Origin: CAYRMV01 sp964425255
GTDB lineage: Bacteria; Bacteroidota; Bacteroidia; Flavobacteriales_D; Crocinitomicaceae
Assembly: GCA_964425255.1 (NCBI GenBank)
Contig: CAYRMV010000001.1
Location: forward strand, 1 to 64,000
Length of the DNA stretch: 64,000 nucleotides
Direction of reading: 5' to 3'
The notes beneath the pieces were generated by a model, which saw only the letters and a program-made list of their open reading frames with translations, did no database searches and was not told the DNA's origin. Shown one piece after another: positions 30,294 to 39,309 of the stretch. Made by a program: the position numbers and the translations under genes. The first letter of the stretch is position 1, and every line of letters begins with the position of its first letter.

Positions 30294-31778
30294 ATGAGTT
30301 TTTTTAGAGTATCCAACCCAAATGCCAGTGCATTTACAGTTGCAGACTTAGGTATCCAAATTGCTGCTTCAGCAAGTAACGTGGTTTTATCAAATCAATT
30401 CTCAGTTTTTGATCTTGCAAAATCTGCTGATCTTGAATCAGCAATCATAGCAGGAAATTTAACGGTTCAAATCGATTATGGTACAGGTTTCGCATCAATT
30501 TTAGCGATTGATTATACAAACAGAGATTGTTTGGCAGCCTTCTTAAACATTTATGAATTTACCAACAACAACGATAATGAGCGACTGGTTCAAGGTGGAG
30601 ATGCTTCAAGTACAACCGAACTTCACCATCACGACACAAGATATTGGTCAAAATCACAATTGGCTGCTTCTACTGGTGCAGGTCAAATTGGAGTTGATCA
30701 GACAAATTTTTCTGTTATTTCAGGTGCCACAGTTCAGATCGTGTTGGATTCTGTTGACGATGCCTTGGCGAACAATGATCTTGATTCGGTCTACACTAGA
30801 GATACCGATGGTGTTTTAAATGTCAATGGATCAGGCAAACCATTAGAGTTTAGATCAAATGGAACAAACAATATTTCTATCACAAGAAAAGTTGGTACTG
30901 ACGCTCAAAACGCTCTTTTAATGAATCCTTCAATCAACGAGATTCAACTTGGATCATTAGTTCAAGGTGCACTAGCACAAATGAACGTAAGAGTGAAAAC
31001 TAATCTTATCGTAGATGGTGACATCTCTTTTACAGGTCAAATTACTGATACAACTGTTTCTAATATGAACGTATCTAATAATACAATCATTTTAAGAGAT
31101 GGTGCTGTAACCGATGCTGATGCTTCAATCTTAGTTAAGAGACCTATTGGTGGGACAGATGCACAATTAAAGTGGAATAACTCGACGACGAGATGGAAAG
31201 CTGGTCTAGCTGGAACAGAAAAGACCATGGCAATGCTAGAGTTAAATGAAGTGGTCACTGGAATTTACGAATTTCAAGGATCGGCTGCAACTGATCCTTC
31301 TCAATATTTTACGAATAAAGGTGTAGCTCCAACAACTCAATTGGGAACTTCAACACAAATTCCTGTTACAGTAATTGGAAACACTCTTGCATTTTATGAC
31401 AAATCATCTTCAAGAAATAAGTGGCTTTCAGTAGCTAAAAAAGAATTTGTTTTCACAGGTCGTGACAGTGCAAACAATACAAACGAATATGCTCGTTTAG
31501 GTCAAATGACATCACTTCAAACAGGATTAAGAATCCCAAGAAACATGACTCTTGTTGGTGTCACTATCCAAGCCAACACAGCCTCTACATGGGCAGCCGA
31601 AGTTAGAAAGAATGATGTGGCGACTTCGCTTTTATCTCTTTCTTCAGGTGGAGCAGTTGGTGCTCAAAACTTGGCAGCGAATGTTGATTTTGTCACAGGC
31701 GATGAAGTTCAAGTTTATATTAATGGCTCAGGCGTTAATAGACCGATAATTACTTTAGAATTAGCAGAAAGATTTTAA
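30294..31778 (+). CDS. Tail fibre-like structural protein, 494 aa
   Basis: A modular protein. The N-terminus (PNASAFTVADLGIQIAAS, ESAIIAGNLTVQID) resembles the N-terminus of the 31816 protein. The middle has low-complexity beta segments typical of trimeric fibres (DGDISFTGQITDTTVSNMNV, NNTIILRDGAVTDADASILV). The C-terminal domain (RIPRNMTLVGVTIQANTAST onward) matches the 29765 protein. It probably forms a receptor-facing or decoration trimer. A CTCGACGACGAG repeat is at 31181-31192. Confidence 0.65.
   Translation: MSFFRVSNPNASAFTVADLGIQIAASASNVVLSNQFSVFDLAKSADLESAIIAGNLTVQIDYGTGFASILAIDYTNRDCLAAFLNIYEFTNNNDNERLVQGGDASSTTELHHHDTRYWSKSQLAASTGAGQIGVDQTNFSVISGATVQIVLDSVDDALANNDLDSVYTRDTDGVLNVNGSGKPLEFRSNGTNNISITRKVGTDAQNALLMNPSINEIQLGSLVQGALAQMNVRVKTNLIVDGDISFTGQITDTTVSNMNVSNNTIILRDGAVTDADASILVKRPIGGTDAQLKWNNSTTRWKAGLAGTEKTMAMLELNEVVTGIYEFQGSAATDPSQYFTNKGVAPTTQLGTSTQIPVTVIGNTLAFYDKSSSRNKWLSVAKKEFVFTGRDSANNTNEYARLGQMTSLQTGLRIPRNMTLVGVTIQANTASTWAAEVRKNDVATSLLSLSSGGAVGAQNLAANVDFVTGDEVQVYINGSGVNRPIITLELAERF
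31181..31192. repeat. CTCGACGACGAG inverted repeat, copy 2
   Basis: Identical to the copies at 22586 and 53481. Confidence 0.5.
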
Positions 31779-31783
31779 TTAAC

Positions 31784-31812
31784 AGGGAGAGTTTAACTCT
31801 CCCTTTTGGTGT
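31784..31812 (+). terminator. Intrinsic terminator after the fibre gene
   Basis: GGGAGAG (31785-31791) pairs perfectly with CTCTCCC (31797-31803), loop TTTAA, followed by TTTTGGTGTTTT. Confidence 0.8.
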
Positions 31813-31815
31813 TTT

Positions 31816-32574
31816 ATGGGATTATTTGTTTCAACAGTTTCGACGAGTGTTTCAATACCTGAATTGGGTATTGTTATCACGCATCCAACAACTGACTTCA
31901 ATGTAGGAGCTCAGTTCGATTCAAAGCTCGTTGAAGATGCAACGGCACTTACAACGGCCATACAGGCTGGAACTCTTATCTGGAGAAAAACAGCAGGCGG
32001 AGCAATTGAAACTCCTGCTTCTTATGATCCTGATTGGCTAAGAATAGATGAACTGAATACTGGAACTCCTATTCAAATTCCAACAAGTCAAATACCGGAT
32101 TTTTCAACCACATTTGATACTCTATTTAATGCAAAGTTTGAATCAAAAAGAGTTTTATCGAATGTGACAAACAACTCAAATGCTACTTTTGTTCAATTGA
32201 GTGATCTATCTTTTGCATTATTGGCAAATAGTTTTTATCTTTTAGAAGTCTTTTTAGTTTATCAAACGCCAGCAACAGGAACCGGTATTGCAATATCAAT
32301 CTCAGCTCCTGCTGGGAATATACAAGGATATGGGACAGCGACTCAAAATGCAGCTGATGGAACCGATCAACTGTTTCAAGGTAATATAACAAGCTCAGGT
32401 GATGTGGTCACTTCAACTGGAACTCCAGTTGCGAACTCTCCTTTCTTGGCCAAGATGGAAGTTCTTTTAAGACCAACGGCCAATGGGAACGTGGTTCCTC
32501 AATTTAGATCAGAAGCGAATAACTCGACAATCACCATTTTAGCTGGTTCAATGGCCAGAATAACAAAGCTGTAG
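31816..32574 (+). CDS. Virion structural/fibre-like protein, 252 aa
   Basis: N-terminal 85 residues (STSVSIPELGIVITHPTTDF, TTAIQAGTLIWRKT) resemble the attachment part of the 30294 protein. Residues about 110-250 form a C1q/TNF-like or jelly-roll beta domain (NATFVQLSDLSFALLANSFY, LLRPTANGNVVPQF). Suggests interchangeable tips on a common virion anchor. The start lies only a few bases after a terminator, so readthrough or a hidden promoter must feed it. Confidence 0.55.
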   Translation: MGLFVSTVSTSVSIPELGIVITHPTTDFNVGAQFDSKLVEDATALTTAIQAGTLIWRKTAGGAIETPASYDPDWLRIDELNTGTPIQIPTSQIPDFSTTFDTLFNAKFESKRVLSNVTNNSNATFVQLSDLSFALLANSFYLLEVFLVYQTPATGTGIAISISAPAGNIQGYGTATQNAADGTDQLFQGNITSSGDVVTSTGTPVANSPFLAKMEVLLRPTANGNVVPQFRSEANNSTITILAGSMARITKL

Positions 32575-32580
32575 GTTGAT

Positions 32581-33444
32581 ATGAAAATAGCTTTTAAAAT
32601 ATATTCTCAAAATCCTAATAATCAAACGGTCATGAATATGTATCCTTGGTTGCAAGATAATATTCAAGATCATCAATCTGATGAGTACATTAGAGATGGT
32701 TGGCAAGTTCTTGATGAAGTAGAATATGAAAAATATAAAGAACTTTATAAAGAAGAACTAGATCGATACGAGCAGTCGAGACAAGACACATTCTTAAGAG
32801 TGAGAAAATATCTTCACTCAGATTTTTACTATTTCCACCCTAGTAAGATAGATTTCACCATTCATTTAAAACAAAATGTTCTTTTAAGAAAAGAAGTGGA
32901 GATGTATAAGTCGGGAAGACCAAAAGTATCAAAATATTACTCTCCTGACACTAATGAATTGGTTTGTGAAATTAAATTTGAGTTTGTAAATAACTCTGGT
33001 GGTTTCATGATTTCAAGAAAAGAGTTATTGGGATATTATCAAAACGATGGCACTTGTCCTGAATATTATACAATTCATCACAGAGCATACGATTTTAATA
33101 ATATCATTCAAGCGACCGAGTCGCTTAATGAGCGAGTGAGTGCTAGATCAAATATCATTCAAGAGATTAAAATAGTGATTAATGACTCTTTGATTAAGTG
33201 GTTAATTGACTATGGTGATGCACCTTCAGTGGCAATAAATAAGAGCTTAGTGATCGGAAAAGATTTCTTTGCTGAATATAGATTTGAAATTAGTGACTTC
33301 ATAGAGGTCGCTTCGCCAGGATTTAAACAAAAAATTCTTTTACAAGATAAAGATGTTGAGAATCCAAAATATCCTTGGTTGGAGAAGCTTTTGGCTCCCG
33401 ATGTTACCTTGAGAAATTGGATATATGATAGGCTGACTTATTAG
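32581..33444 (+). CDS. Hypothetical protein, 287 aa
   Basis: Alpha/beta protein with a tyrosine-rich segment (RVRKYLHSDFYYFHPSKIDF) and a C-terminus LAPDVTLRNWIYDRLTY. Placed between fibre-like genes and the papain-like enzyme. No family recognised; probably virion-associated or a fibre assembly factor by position only. Confidence 0.5.
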   Translation: MKIAFKIYSQNPNNQTVMNMYPWLQDNIQDHQSDEYIRDGWQVLDEVEYEKYKELYKEELDRYEQSRQDTFLRVRKYLHSDFYYFHPSKIDFTIHLKQNVLLRKEVEMYKSGRPKVSKYYSPDTNELVCEIKFEFVNNSGGFMISRKELLGYYQNDGTCPEYYTIHHRAYDFNNIIQATESLNERVSARSNIIQEIKIVINDSLIKWLIDYGDAPSVAINKSLVIGKDFFAEYRFEISDFIEVASPGFKQKILLQDKDVENPKYPWLEKLLAPDVTLRNWIYDRLTY

Positions 33445-33453
33445 GAGAACTAT

Positions 33454-34050
33454 ATGAAAAACTTTTTATTAAAAATTATGATCGATATTTCTAATAAAAT
33501 ATCGCCATTCTTTGGAAAGATTCACTTTCCTTTTACTCGCAAAATGATGACCTCGAAAGATTACAGGTCATGCAAGGCGGTCATGAGAAATGGAATGATA
33601 TTAATTACCAATACAAATGGAGAGTTGACTTCGATGTTGATTCCAGGCTTTTTCTCTCATGTTGGAATGATCGTTGATCCAAACACAATCATTGAAGCCA
33701 CAGGGAAGGGAGTGCATAAGACCGACTTGATCGATTTTATTTTAAGTCGTGACTATGCCGTTCTTTTAAAGCCAAAATGGTTGAATTATGAACAAATGGA
33801 TGAAGCAGCAATGATAGCTGTTGCTAACGAAGGCAGGCCTTATGATTTTGAGTTTAGTGCTGATACTAAGTCGTTTTATTGTTCTGAACTAGCATTTCAC
33901 TCATACAAGATGATTGACCCAAGTTCTCCTATAGAGTTGAGAAATAGAATGGGACAAATGACTTTTGTTCCTGAAGATTTTTGGAGAGCGTCACAAAAAT
34001 TTGAAATTGTCTGGATGAGTGAATCATTCCATAATAAGATGAATAGATAA
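33454..34050 (+). CDS. Permuted papain-like (YiiX/NlpC-P60 superfamily) enzyme, 198 aa
   Basis: The order of catalytic residues is permuted: PGFFSHVGMIVDPNTIIEAT (histidine near 66) comes before SFYCSELAFHSYKMI (cysteine near 145), and the segment IAVANEGRPYDFEF lies between. This is the YiiX/YebB-like arrangement whose members act on peptides or lipids in the cell envelope. AGGAG precedes the ATG. In a phage it could be a murein or envelope enzyme carried in the virion or used at lysis. Confidence 0.7.
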   Translation: MKNFLLKIMIDISNKISPFFGKIHFPFTRKMMTSKDYRSCKAVMRNGMILITNTNGELTSMLIPGFFSHVGMIVDPNTIIEATGKGVHKTDLIDFILSRDYAVLLKPKWLNYEQMDEAAMIAVANEGRPYDFEFSADTKSFYCSELAFHSYKMIDPSSPIELRNRMGQMTFVPEDFWRASQKFEIVWMSESFHNKMNR

Positions 34051-34066
34051 GGTTCGACGTCGAACC
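34051..34066. repeat. Perfect 16-bp palindrome GGTTCGACGTCGAACC, intergenic
   Basis: Starts at the first base after a stop codon and is identical to 895-910. It precedes the terminase operon. No T-run follows, so it is not an intrinsic terminator. Confidence 0.8.
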
Positions 34067-34087
34067 ATTAGTTTGAGGAGTTTGAAA

Positions 34088-34321
34088 ATGATTGATGTAA
34101 AAATTGAACAACCAATGAAAGTTATCGCATCGAGCGATGTCCAAGCAATTGTGAATTACTTAAAACACAAACCTTACTTTGAAGTGGCTGGCATTATTCC
34201 GGCCCTTATGCAATTAGAGAGCGTCGAATCTTATAATCTCAAAAAAGATTTAGAAAAGAATCGAGAGGTGCAAGCCGAAGAAGCCGAAAGAAAACAACTA
34301 GAAGGCTTAAATAACCCATAA
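34088..34321 (+). CDS. Hypothetical protein upstream of terminase, 77 aa
   Basis: ATG 34088, 7 nt after GAGGAG. A small helical protein (DVQAIVNYLKHKPYFEVAGI, ALMQLESVESYNLKKDLEKN) immediately before the large terminase with TAATGG overlap. A small terminase subunit would normally be larger, with a DNA-binding helix-turn-helix, so this is only a positional candidate. Confidence 0.55.
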   Translation: MIDVKIEQPMKVIASSDVQAIVNYLKHKPYFEVAGIIPALMQLESVESYNLKKDLEKNREVQAEEAERKQLEGLNNP

Positions 34322-35778
34322 TGGAAGATAAATTTAAAGCGTTGGCCGTGGCTGTTGATGATAAATATCTCATGGAAGCCGACTTGGCCTATTTCGCTGA
34401 AAAAGTTTTAAATTTTGAGGTAGCTGGCCATCATGAAAGATGGTCAACTCTCGTTGCAAAGTATGACAAGCTTTGTATCAATGCTCCTCGAGATCATGGT
34501 AAGTCTTTTACCTTCTCTTTTGCATATCCAATATGGAGGGCCTATTACCATTGGATTCCAAAAATTTATAAGACAGGTGCATACAAATCTATTCCAAGAA
34601 TGTCGGTTGGATATATCTTTTCAAACACTGTTGATCAGGCTATTGCTCTTCTTGAGATCGTCAAGCAAGAGTTTGAAACTAATCCAAAACTAGCACACTT
34701 GCTTCCAACTGATAGAAAATCAACTTGGTCTAAGACGCAAATTCGCTTGGCCAATGGTGCGATTATTAGAGCGAGAGGTTGGGGACAATCAGTCCGAGGT
34801 GCACACCCTACTTGGATCGTAGCAGATGACTGTTTGAATGATGAGTGTATTTATTCCGAACTATCAAGAAGAAAATATATAGATTACTTCTATTCGGCCA
34901 TTACTCCCATGTTGGTCCCAGGTGGTCAATTAGTTGTTGTTGGAACTCCTTTTCATCAAGAAGATTTGTATCAAAAATTAAAAGAAAACCGCATTTACTA
35001 TTTTGAAAAGTTCCCAGCTATTGACTACAACTTGAATACTGCTTTATGGCCTGGTCGATACAGCAAAGAAACACTAGAGAACAGAAAAGCCGAGGTTGGA
35101 AATATCAGGTTCTCAAGAGAATATTTGTGCGATCCTATTTCAAGCGATTCGTCATTATTCCCGATGAGTATCTTAGAGTCATGCTTTGATCCTTCAGCTG
35201 AGCTTCCAACATTTTTGGATGCTGAAGATAGAAAGGCTTTGAGAGTCTATATGGGAGTCGATTTGGCCCTTTCTCAATCAATTGGAGCTGACTATACGGT
35301 TATCACTACAATTGGAGTCGATCGTTTTGAAAATAAGCATATTTTAGATATTACTCGATTCAAAGGTGCTCACATGAACGAGCAATTAATGAGAATACAA
35401 GAGCTGTATCGTGTTTACAAACCTATAAAAATTTTAGTTGAAAAGAACGGCTTTCAATCGGTCTTTGTTGAGCAAATGGTGTCGAGAACTGATATGCCCG
35501 TTTTTGGTCATACAACTCATGCTGGAAATAAAAACGATCTTAAATATGGCGTTCCTGGAATGTCGGTCTTGTTTCAAAATAAAAAGATTATTATTCCTAG
35601 AAAAACTCCTAGATGCCGAGAGAAGACTGACCCATTGATTCAAGAATTAAGTTCTTTTACATGGGCTGAAGGAAAGCTTCAAGGTGTTGGAGCTCATGAT
35701 GATACTGTTATGAGTTTATGGATAGCCTTAACAGCTGCAGATCAGGGTGGATTCGATATGTCTTTCGTAGGAGATTAA
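34321..35778 (+). CDS. terL: Terminase large subunit
   Basis: 485 aa with both domains. ATPase: Walker A-like NAPRDHGKSFTF (about 51-62), Walker B WIVADDCLND (about 163), and the coupling segment VVVGTPFHQEDL (about 203). Nuclease, RNase H fold: MGVDLALSQSIGADYT (about 311) with the first aspartate, KILVEKNGFQ (about 371) and GAHDDTVMSLWIAL (about 457) with the last acidic residues. It cuts concatemers and drives DNA into the prohead. Confidence 0.93.
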   Translation: MEDKFKALAVAVDDKYLMEADLAYFAEKVLNFEVAGHHERWSTLVAKYDKLCINAPRDHGKSFTFSFAYPIWRAYYHWIPKIYKTGAYKSIPRMSVGYIFSNTVDQAIALLEIVKQEFETNPKLAHLLPTDRKSTWSKTQIRLANGAIIRARGWGQSVRGAHPTWIVADDCLNDECIYSELSRRKYIDYFYSAITPMLVPGGQLVVVGTPFHQEDLYQKLKENRIYYFEKFPAIDYNLNTALWPGRYSKETLENRKAEVGNIRFSREYLCDPISSDSSLFPMSILESCFDPSAELPTFLDAEDRKALRVYMGVDLALSQSIGADYTVITTIGVDRFENKHILDITRFKGAHMNEQLMRIQELYRVYKPIKILVEKNGFQSVFVEQMVSRTDMPVFGHTTHAGNKNDLKYGVPGMSVLFQNKKIIIPRKTPRCREKTDPLIQELSSFTWAEGKLQGVGAHDDTVMSLWIALTAADQGGFDMSFVGD

Positions 35779-35964
35779 ATGGACGAATCAGAAAGAAAGA
35801 GACAAATACTCGAGTATTTAAACAAAAATTTACCTCATAGTATAAAGGTCAAGTTTGACACTTTTGAGACCAGAGCTTTAGTCGACTGTTTGGCTAAGAT
35901 GATTGTCGAGATCGACACAGAAAATAGTTCTGAGTTCTTAAGAGATTTAAAAAGATTGCAATAA
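35779..35964 (+). CDS. Hypothetical protein, 61 aa
   Basis: Starts directly after the terminase stop. Short alpha/beta protein (ILEYLNKNLPHSIKVKFDTF, ALVDCLAKMIVEIDTENSSE). No recognised family. Confidence 0.55.
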   Translation: MDESERKRQILEYLNKNLPHSIKVKFDTFETRALVDCLAKMIVEIDTENSSEFLRDLKRLQ

Positions 35965-35990
35965 ATAAGAAGATAATGGAGAATTGTTTC

Positions 35991-36230
35991 ATGGGCATAA
36001 AAATGATTGGAAAAGTATTGTGGTTTGATGTGAAGAAAGGCTTCGGTTTTATCCGTTGCAAAGGCGTTGATTATTTCGCTCACTATTCTAAAATTATCGC
36101 TGAAGAGGGAGAGTTTAGGGTTTTAGAGCAAAATGAGATGGTTGAATTTGAACCATTCACAGCAGATCGAGTTGAGGGATCAAAGCCTCAGGCCAAAAAT
36201 ATCAGGAGAAGTGCCCCAACAGGAGAGTAG
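35991..36230 (+). CDS. Cold-shock-domain protein
   Basis: 79 aa from ATG 35991 (GGAGA 8 nt upstream; ATG 35976 is an alternative). IGKVLWFDVKKGFGFIRC carries the RNP1 motif and VDYFAHYSKI the RNP2-like motif of CspA proteins, with the third beta strand EFRVLEQNEMVEFEPF. Binds single-stranded RNA or DNA. It is directly followed by the sigma factor, so it may help late gene expression. Confidence 0.8.
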   Translation: MGIKMIGKVLWFDVKKGFGFIRCKGVDYFAHYSKIIAEEGEFRVLEQNEMVEFEPFTADRVEGSKPQAKNIRRSAPTGE

Positions 36231-36878
36231 ATGAGTGAAACTACAACCAAATGGATTAAGATTGTAGTTTACAAGATTCTACGAGAAAAGAATCTCCTAC
36301 ATTTAGATATAGAAAATCTAATGGGCGCTGGAAATCTAGGTTATTCTCAAGCTCTTCAAAAGTTTGACCCGACTAGAGGTGTGAAACTTAAGACCTATGC
36401 CGAACACCGCATAAGAGGTGCGGTTTTAGATGAGGTGCGAAAAATGATAGGCGATGAGAGAGCAAAAACAAAACGACCTACTCAGGTTGATTACGAGTTT
36501 GAACACATAACAGACCCAAATAATTCAATAGACGAGCTGGAATCTCAAATATTTATAGAACAACTTGTTTATAATTTAAACTTGTCTTTGAGAGAGCAAG
36601 CTGTTTTAAAAATGAAATATCAAGGTTTCACAATAGCTGAGATAGCCCAAACATTGAATATATCTCATTCAAGGGCTTCCCAACTTGTAGCAATGGTGAA
36701 AAGATTGATTTACAATAATTATGAAGGTCGATTAAATTTTAAGTTTATTGACATCAGATGCCCCTCTTGTAATGGTTTACATGAATTGTCCGAAAGAGTA
36801 CAAGCGTTTGAATGTGATTATTGTGACGCCCAAATTGCAATTATTAATGGTCGTCCAAGTTTGATGGAGAGTGATTGA
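36231..36878 (+). CDS. RNA polymerase sigma factor (sigma28/FliA-like) with C-terminal zinc ribbon
   Basis: 215 aa. Region 2: DIENLMGAGNLGYSQALQKF (about 25) and LKTYAEHRIRGAVLDEVRKM (about 54). Region 4: LSLREQAVLKMKYQGFTIAE and IAQTLNISHSRASQLVAMVK (about 120-162), a helix-turn-helix that would read the -35 box. Region 1 and most of region 3 are short, as in alternative sigma factors. Residues about 175-205 add DIRCPSCNGLHELSE and FECDYCDAQI, a four-cysteine ribbon not usual for FliA. It likely redirects host polymerase to phage late promoters. Confidence 0.85.
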   Translation: MSETTTKWIKIVVYKILREKNLLHLDIENLMGAGNLGYSQALQKFDPTRGVKLKTYAEHRIRGAVLDEVRKMIGDERAKTKRPTQVDYEFEHITDPNNSIDELESQIFIEQLVYNLNLSLREQAVLKMKYQGFTIAEIAQTLNISHSRASQLVAMVKRLIYNNYEGRLNFKFIDIRCPSCNGLHELSERVQAFECDYCDAQIAIINGRPSLMESD

Positions 36879-36879
36879 T

Positions 36880-38007
36880 ATGTTTCACAAGTTTGATGAA
36901 CTAGCCGAGTCACTGGATTCGGTAATTAAAAGTGGTGAAGGTTCTCGAGGTGGCAAAATCATTGGTCACACAAGCTCAGGAAAGCCAATTTATGATTCTA
37001 AAATGAATCATATCTATTCTGGCGTTCATCAAGAGTATTCGGCCAAAGACCATAAAGAGGCGGCTCAAGCTCACACCGATGAGAAAATGAAAAATTTTCA
37101 TAAGATTTGGCAAGACCTCAAGGGTGACAAAAGACCTTTGGTTAAAGGCTTAACCTTTGACCCTATGAACCCTCAATTGTTTTCTCCAGAGCTAGGATAT
37201 TACAATCCTTATCAACAAGTTGATGGAGCTTACTTGCCTTATAGTGCTGACTATTGGGAAAAGAACGGAAAAGATTTAAGAGTTGATGGTTATGAAAATA
37301 CCAGAAGATTTTATAAAGAATATTTTGGAAAATCTCAGGCTCTAAAAGATTTATCTAAGGCCATTGAAAGTGATTTATTTAAAGCAGGTATAGTTCCAGT
37401 TGGGACTGTTCATGTTTATCGCAATGGAGATAAATATAGAAAGGTAGCCGAAGGTCGTTGGGAACCTGTTGGTGAAAAGAACGCTGTTAAGCAACCTCAA
37501 CACAATGATCTTGAGCGTGATGCTTCGGTCGTGAATAGACTAAAAGAAGAAATTAAGACTCGTCAAAAAGACGAACAAACAGCGAATGATCATACAGCTA
37601 GAACTCACACGCAATTGAAAGAGTTTGCGTCAGCCATATTTGGTGGTGAAATGCCAGAAAGCGTGAAAGCTCATTTTGATAAACACGAAAAGACAATGGC
37701 ATCTGTCGATCCTAAAAATATCAAAGAGAATTTGAAAAAGATTGAACCTCAAATACAATCAAAATCGCACAAAGTAACTGTCACTTTCACTATTGGTGGC
37801 AAAGAATACAATCATGTTTTTAACGATGTTGGTGGTATGTCTCAAACCGAGGTCGCTCAAAATGTTAGTGATTTGATTAAGAAGAAAATTCCAGGTGCAA
37901 GTATCTCTCATGTAAAGGCAGAGATTAATAAAGACAAAGCAAAGAAAAATTACATTAATAGTTTAAAGGAGAAAGAAGATGGACCAACTAACCAAGCTAG
38001 GCATTAA
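36880..38007 (+). CDS. Head-region structural protein, 375 aa
   Basis: ATG 36880, 10 nt after GGAGAG. N-terminus has GGKIIGHTSSGKPIYDS and EYSAKDHKEAAQAHTDEK, a segment found in many phage head or portal-region proteins. A coiled middle and a C-terminal beta domain (HKVTVTFTIGGKEYNHVFND) follow. A helper of portal or capsid assembly is likely by context; no enzyme motif seen. Confidence 0.5.
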   Translation: MFHKFDELAESLDSVIKSGEGSRGGKIIGHTSSGKPIYDSKMNHIYSGVHQEYSAKDHKEAAQAHTDEKMKNFHKIWQDLKGDKRPLVKGLTFDPMNPQLFSPELGYYNPYQQVDGAYLPYSADYWEKNGKDLRVDGYENTRRFYKEYFGKSQALKDLSKAIESDLFKAGIVPVGTVHVYRNGDKYRKVAEGRWEPVGEKNAVKQPQHNDLERDASVVNRLKEEIKTRQKDEQTANDHTARTHTQLKEFASAIFGGEMPESVKAHFDKHEKTMASVDPKNIKENLKKIEPQIQSKSHKVTVTFTIGGKEYNHVFNDVGGMSQTEVAQNVSDLIKKKIPGASISHVKAEINKDKAKKNYINSLKEKEDGPTNQARH

Positions 38008-39292
38008 GATCGGCGAAGGCTCTTTAATTGATATGCAAAAAAGTGAGTTTGATGCAAACTCAGTAGATTATTCTCAAGTAGTTCGTAAAGGAAACGGAAG
38101 TTCACCTCGTGATGTACTTGAAGAGCAAATCAACAAAGGAACGATTGGTCTTCCGATCACTCAAGTTCTAACTGTTCCTGTTGATCCTATTTCTCAAGAA
38201 AGAACTAAGCTTCCCAATGAAAAGAAGAAAGAAGAATATTTAAAAGACACTCATGGAGAGTCTTTTCATTCTGACGATGACGCAGAAGTTAAGGAAGAGC
38301 ATGAGACAACTGAAGAAATTAGATTGTCGATGGGTATTGGTGATCTTTGGAACGAAGCTTTTTTGGCTAACGATCCATCAGCACAATATTTAGACAAATC
38401 GTTTAAAGCTCCTCCTCTTAAACCTTCCATGGTTGCTAAAAAGCCAGAGAAATCAAAAGAAGAGAAGAAATTAGAACATCAACAAAAGAAAGAGGCTGGC
38501 CTATTAAAATCAAAAGATTCTGTTGAAGAAATGGCTAAACAGGCTGCGACTATTAAAAAAGAAAAGATGGGCAAAAAGAAAGCTGATCTTATGGCCAATA
38601 TCCATGAAAATTCAAAAGAAGTTGTGAAGTCAGAGCTAGATGAAGCTTTTGCTTGGCTTGAGAAGTCGGATAAATTTGATTTTGACAAAAATGGCAAATT
38701 AGATGCTCACGAGAAAGCTCATAAAGACGAGAAGAAAACTTTTGATAAGTTTAATCAAGATGTGAAAGAACTTAAAGAAGAGGAAAAAGAAGAACATAAG
38801 ACAAAAAAAGCTTGTGGTAACAAAGTTGTTAAATCTTATGGGCCAGGTGGAATTATTTTCGACTTTGGCTTCTCGACTGGAAACGCTGTAGCTGATCAAG
38901 CAACAGCTCTTTTAAATCAAAATGCTGATCACACGCAAGCTTCAATTGTAAAAGATCAAAGAAGTGGTTTTGAGAAATCATTAGAGTCTTTTGTTGAAAA
39001 GGGCGAACAAGCTTTTATGCAAGCTCCTAATGAATCAAATCTTTTTGATCCACACAATAGACTTGGTAAGTCAATGGACGAACAAGTTAAAGAGGCTTTC
39101 GCAAAAGGCGAATTTGATGACAAATCTCCTATTGTTAATCAATACAATAAGACAGAGACAAAAGTTGGTAATCAAGTAATTAAAGCAACATCTGAAACCG
39201 ATGCAGCCTTGATCGAAATGATGAAGGGACAACTGGACTTAGAGAATGAGGGCGGTGTAGAGTTAGTTCAAAAAATTACTGCTGGATTATAA
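37979..39292 (+). CDS. Head-region structural protein with an EF-hand-like loop, 437 aa
   Basis: Starts 29 bp inside the previous gene. Lysine/glutamate-rich and mostly helical. Near residue 232 the segment DFDKNGKLDAHE fits the canonical 12-residue EF-hand calcium loop (D-x-D-x-N-G-x-L-D-x-x-E). The later segment KSYGPGGIIFDFGFSTGNAV is glycine-rich. It precedes the portal and may be an internal head or ejected protein. Calcium binding is inference from the loop only. Confidence 0.5.
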   Translation: MDQLTKLGIKIGEGSLIDMQKSEFDANSVDYSQVVRKGNGSSPRDVLEEQINKGTIGLPITQVLTVPVDPISQERTKLPNEKKKEEYLKDTHGESFHSDDDAEVKEEHETTEEIRLSMGIGDLWNEAFLANDPSAQYLDKSFKAPPLKPSMVAKKPEKSKEEKKLEHQQKKEAGLLKSKDSVEEMAKQAATIKKEKMGKKKADLMANIHENSKEVVKSELDEAFAWLEKSDKFDFDKNGKLDAHEKAHKDEKKTFDKFNQDVKELKEEEKEEHKTKKACGNKVVKSYGPGGIIFDFGFSTGNAVADQATALLNQNADHTQASIVKDQRSGFEKSLESFVEKGEQAFMQAPNESNLFDPHNRLGKSMDEQVKEAFAKGEFDDKSPIVNQYNKTETKVGNQVIKATSETDAALIEMMKGQLDLENEGGVELVQKITAGL

Positions 39293-39309
39293 TTCAAGGA
39301 TAGTTTGAC

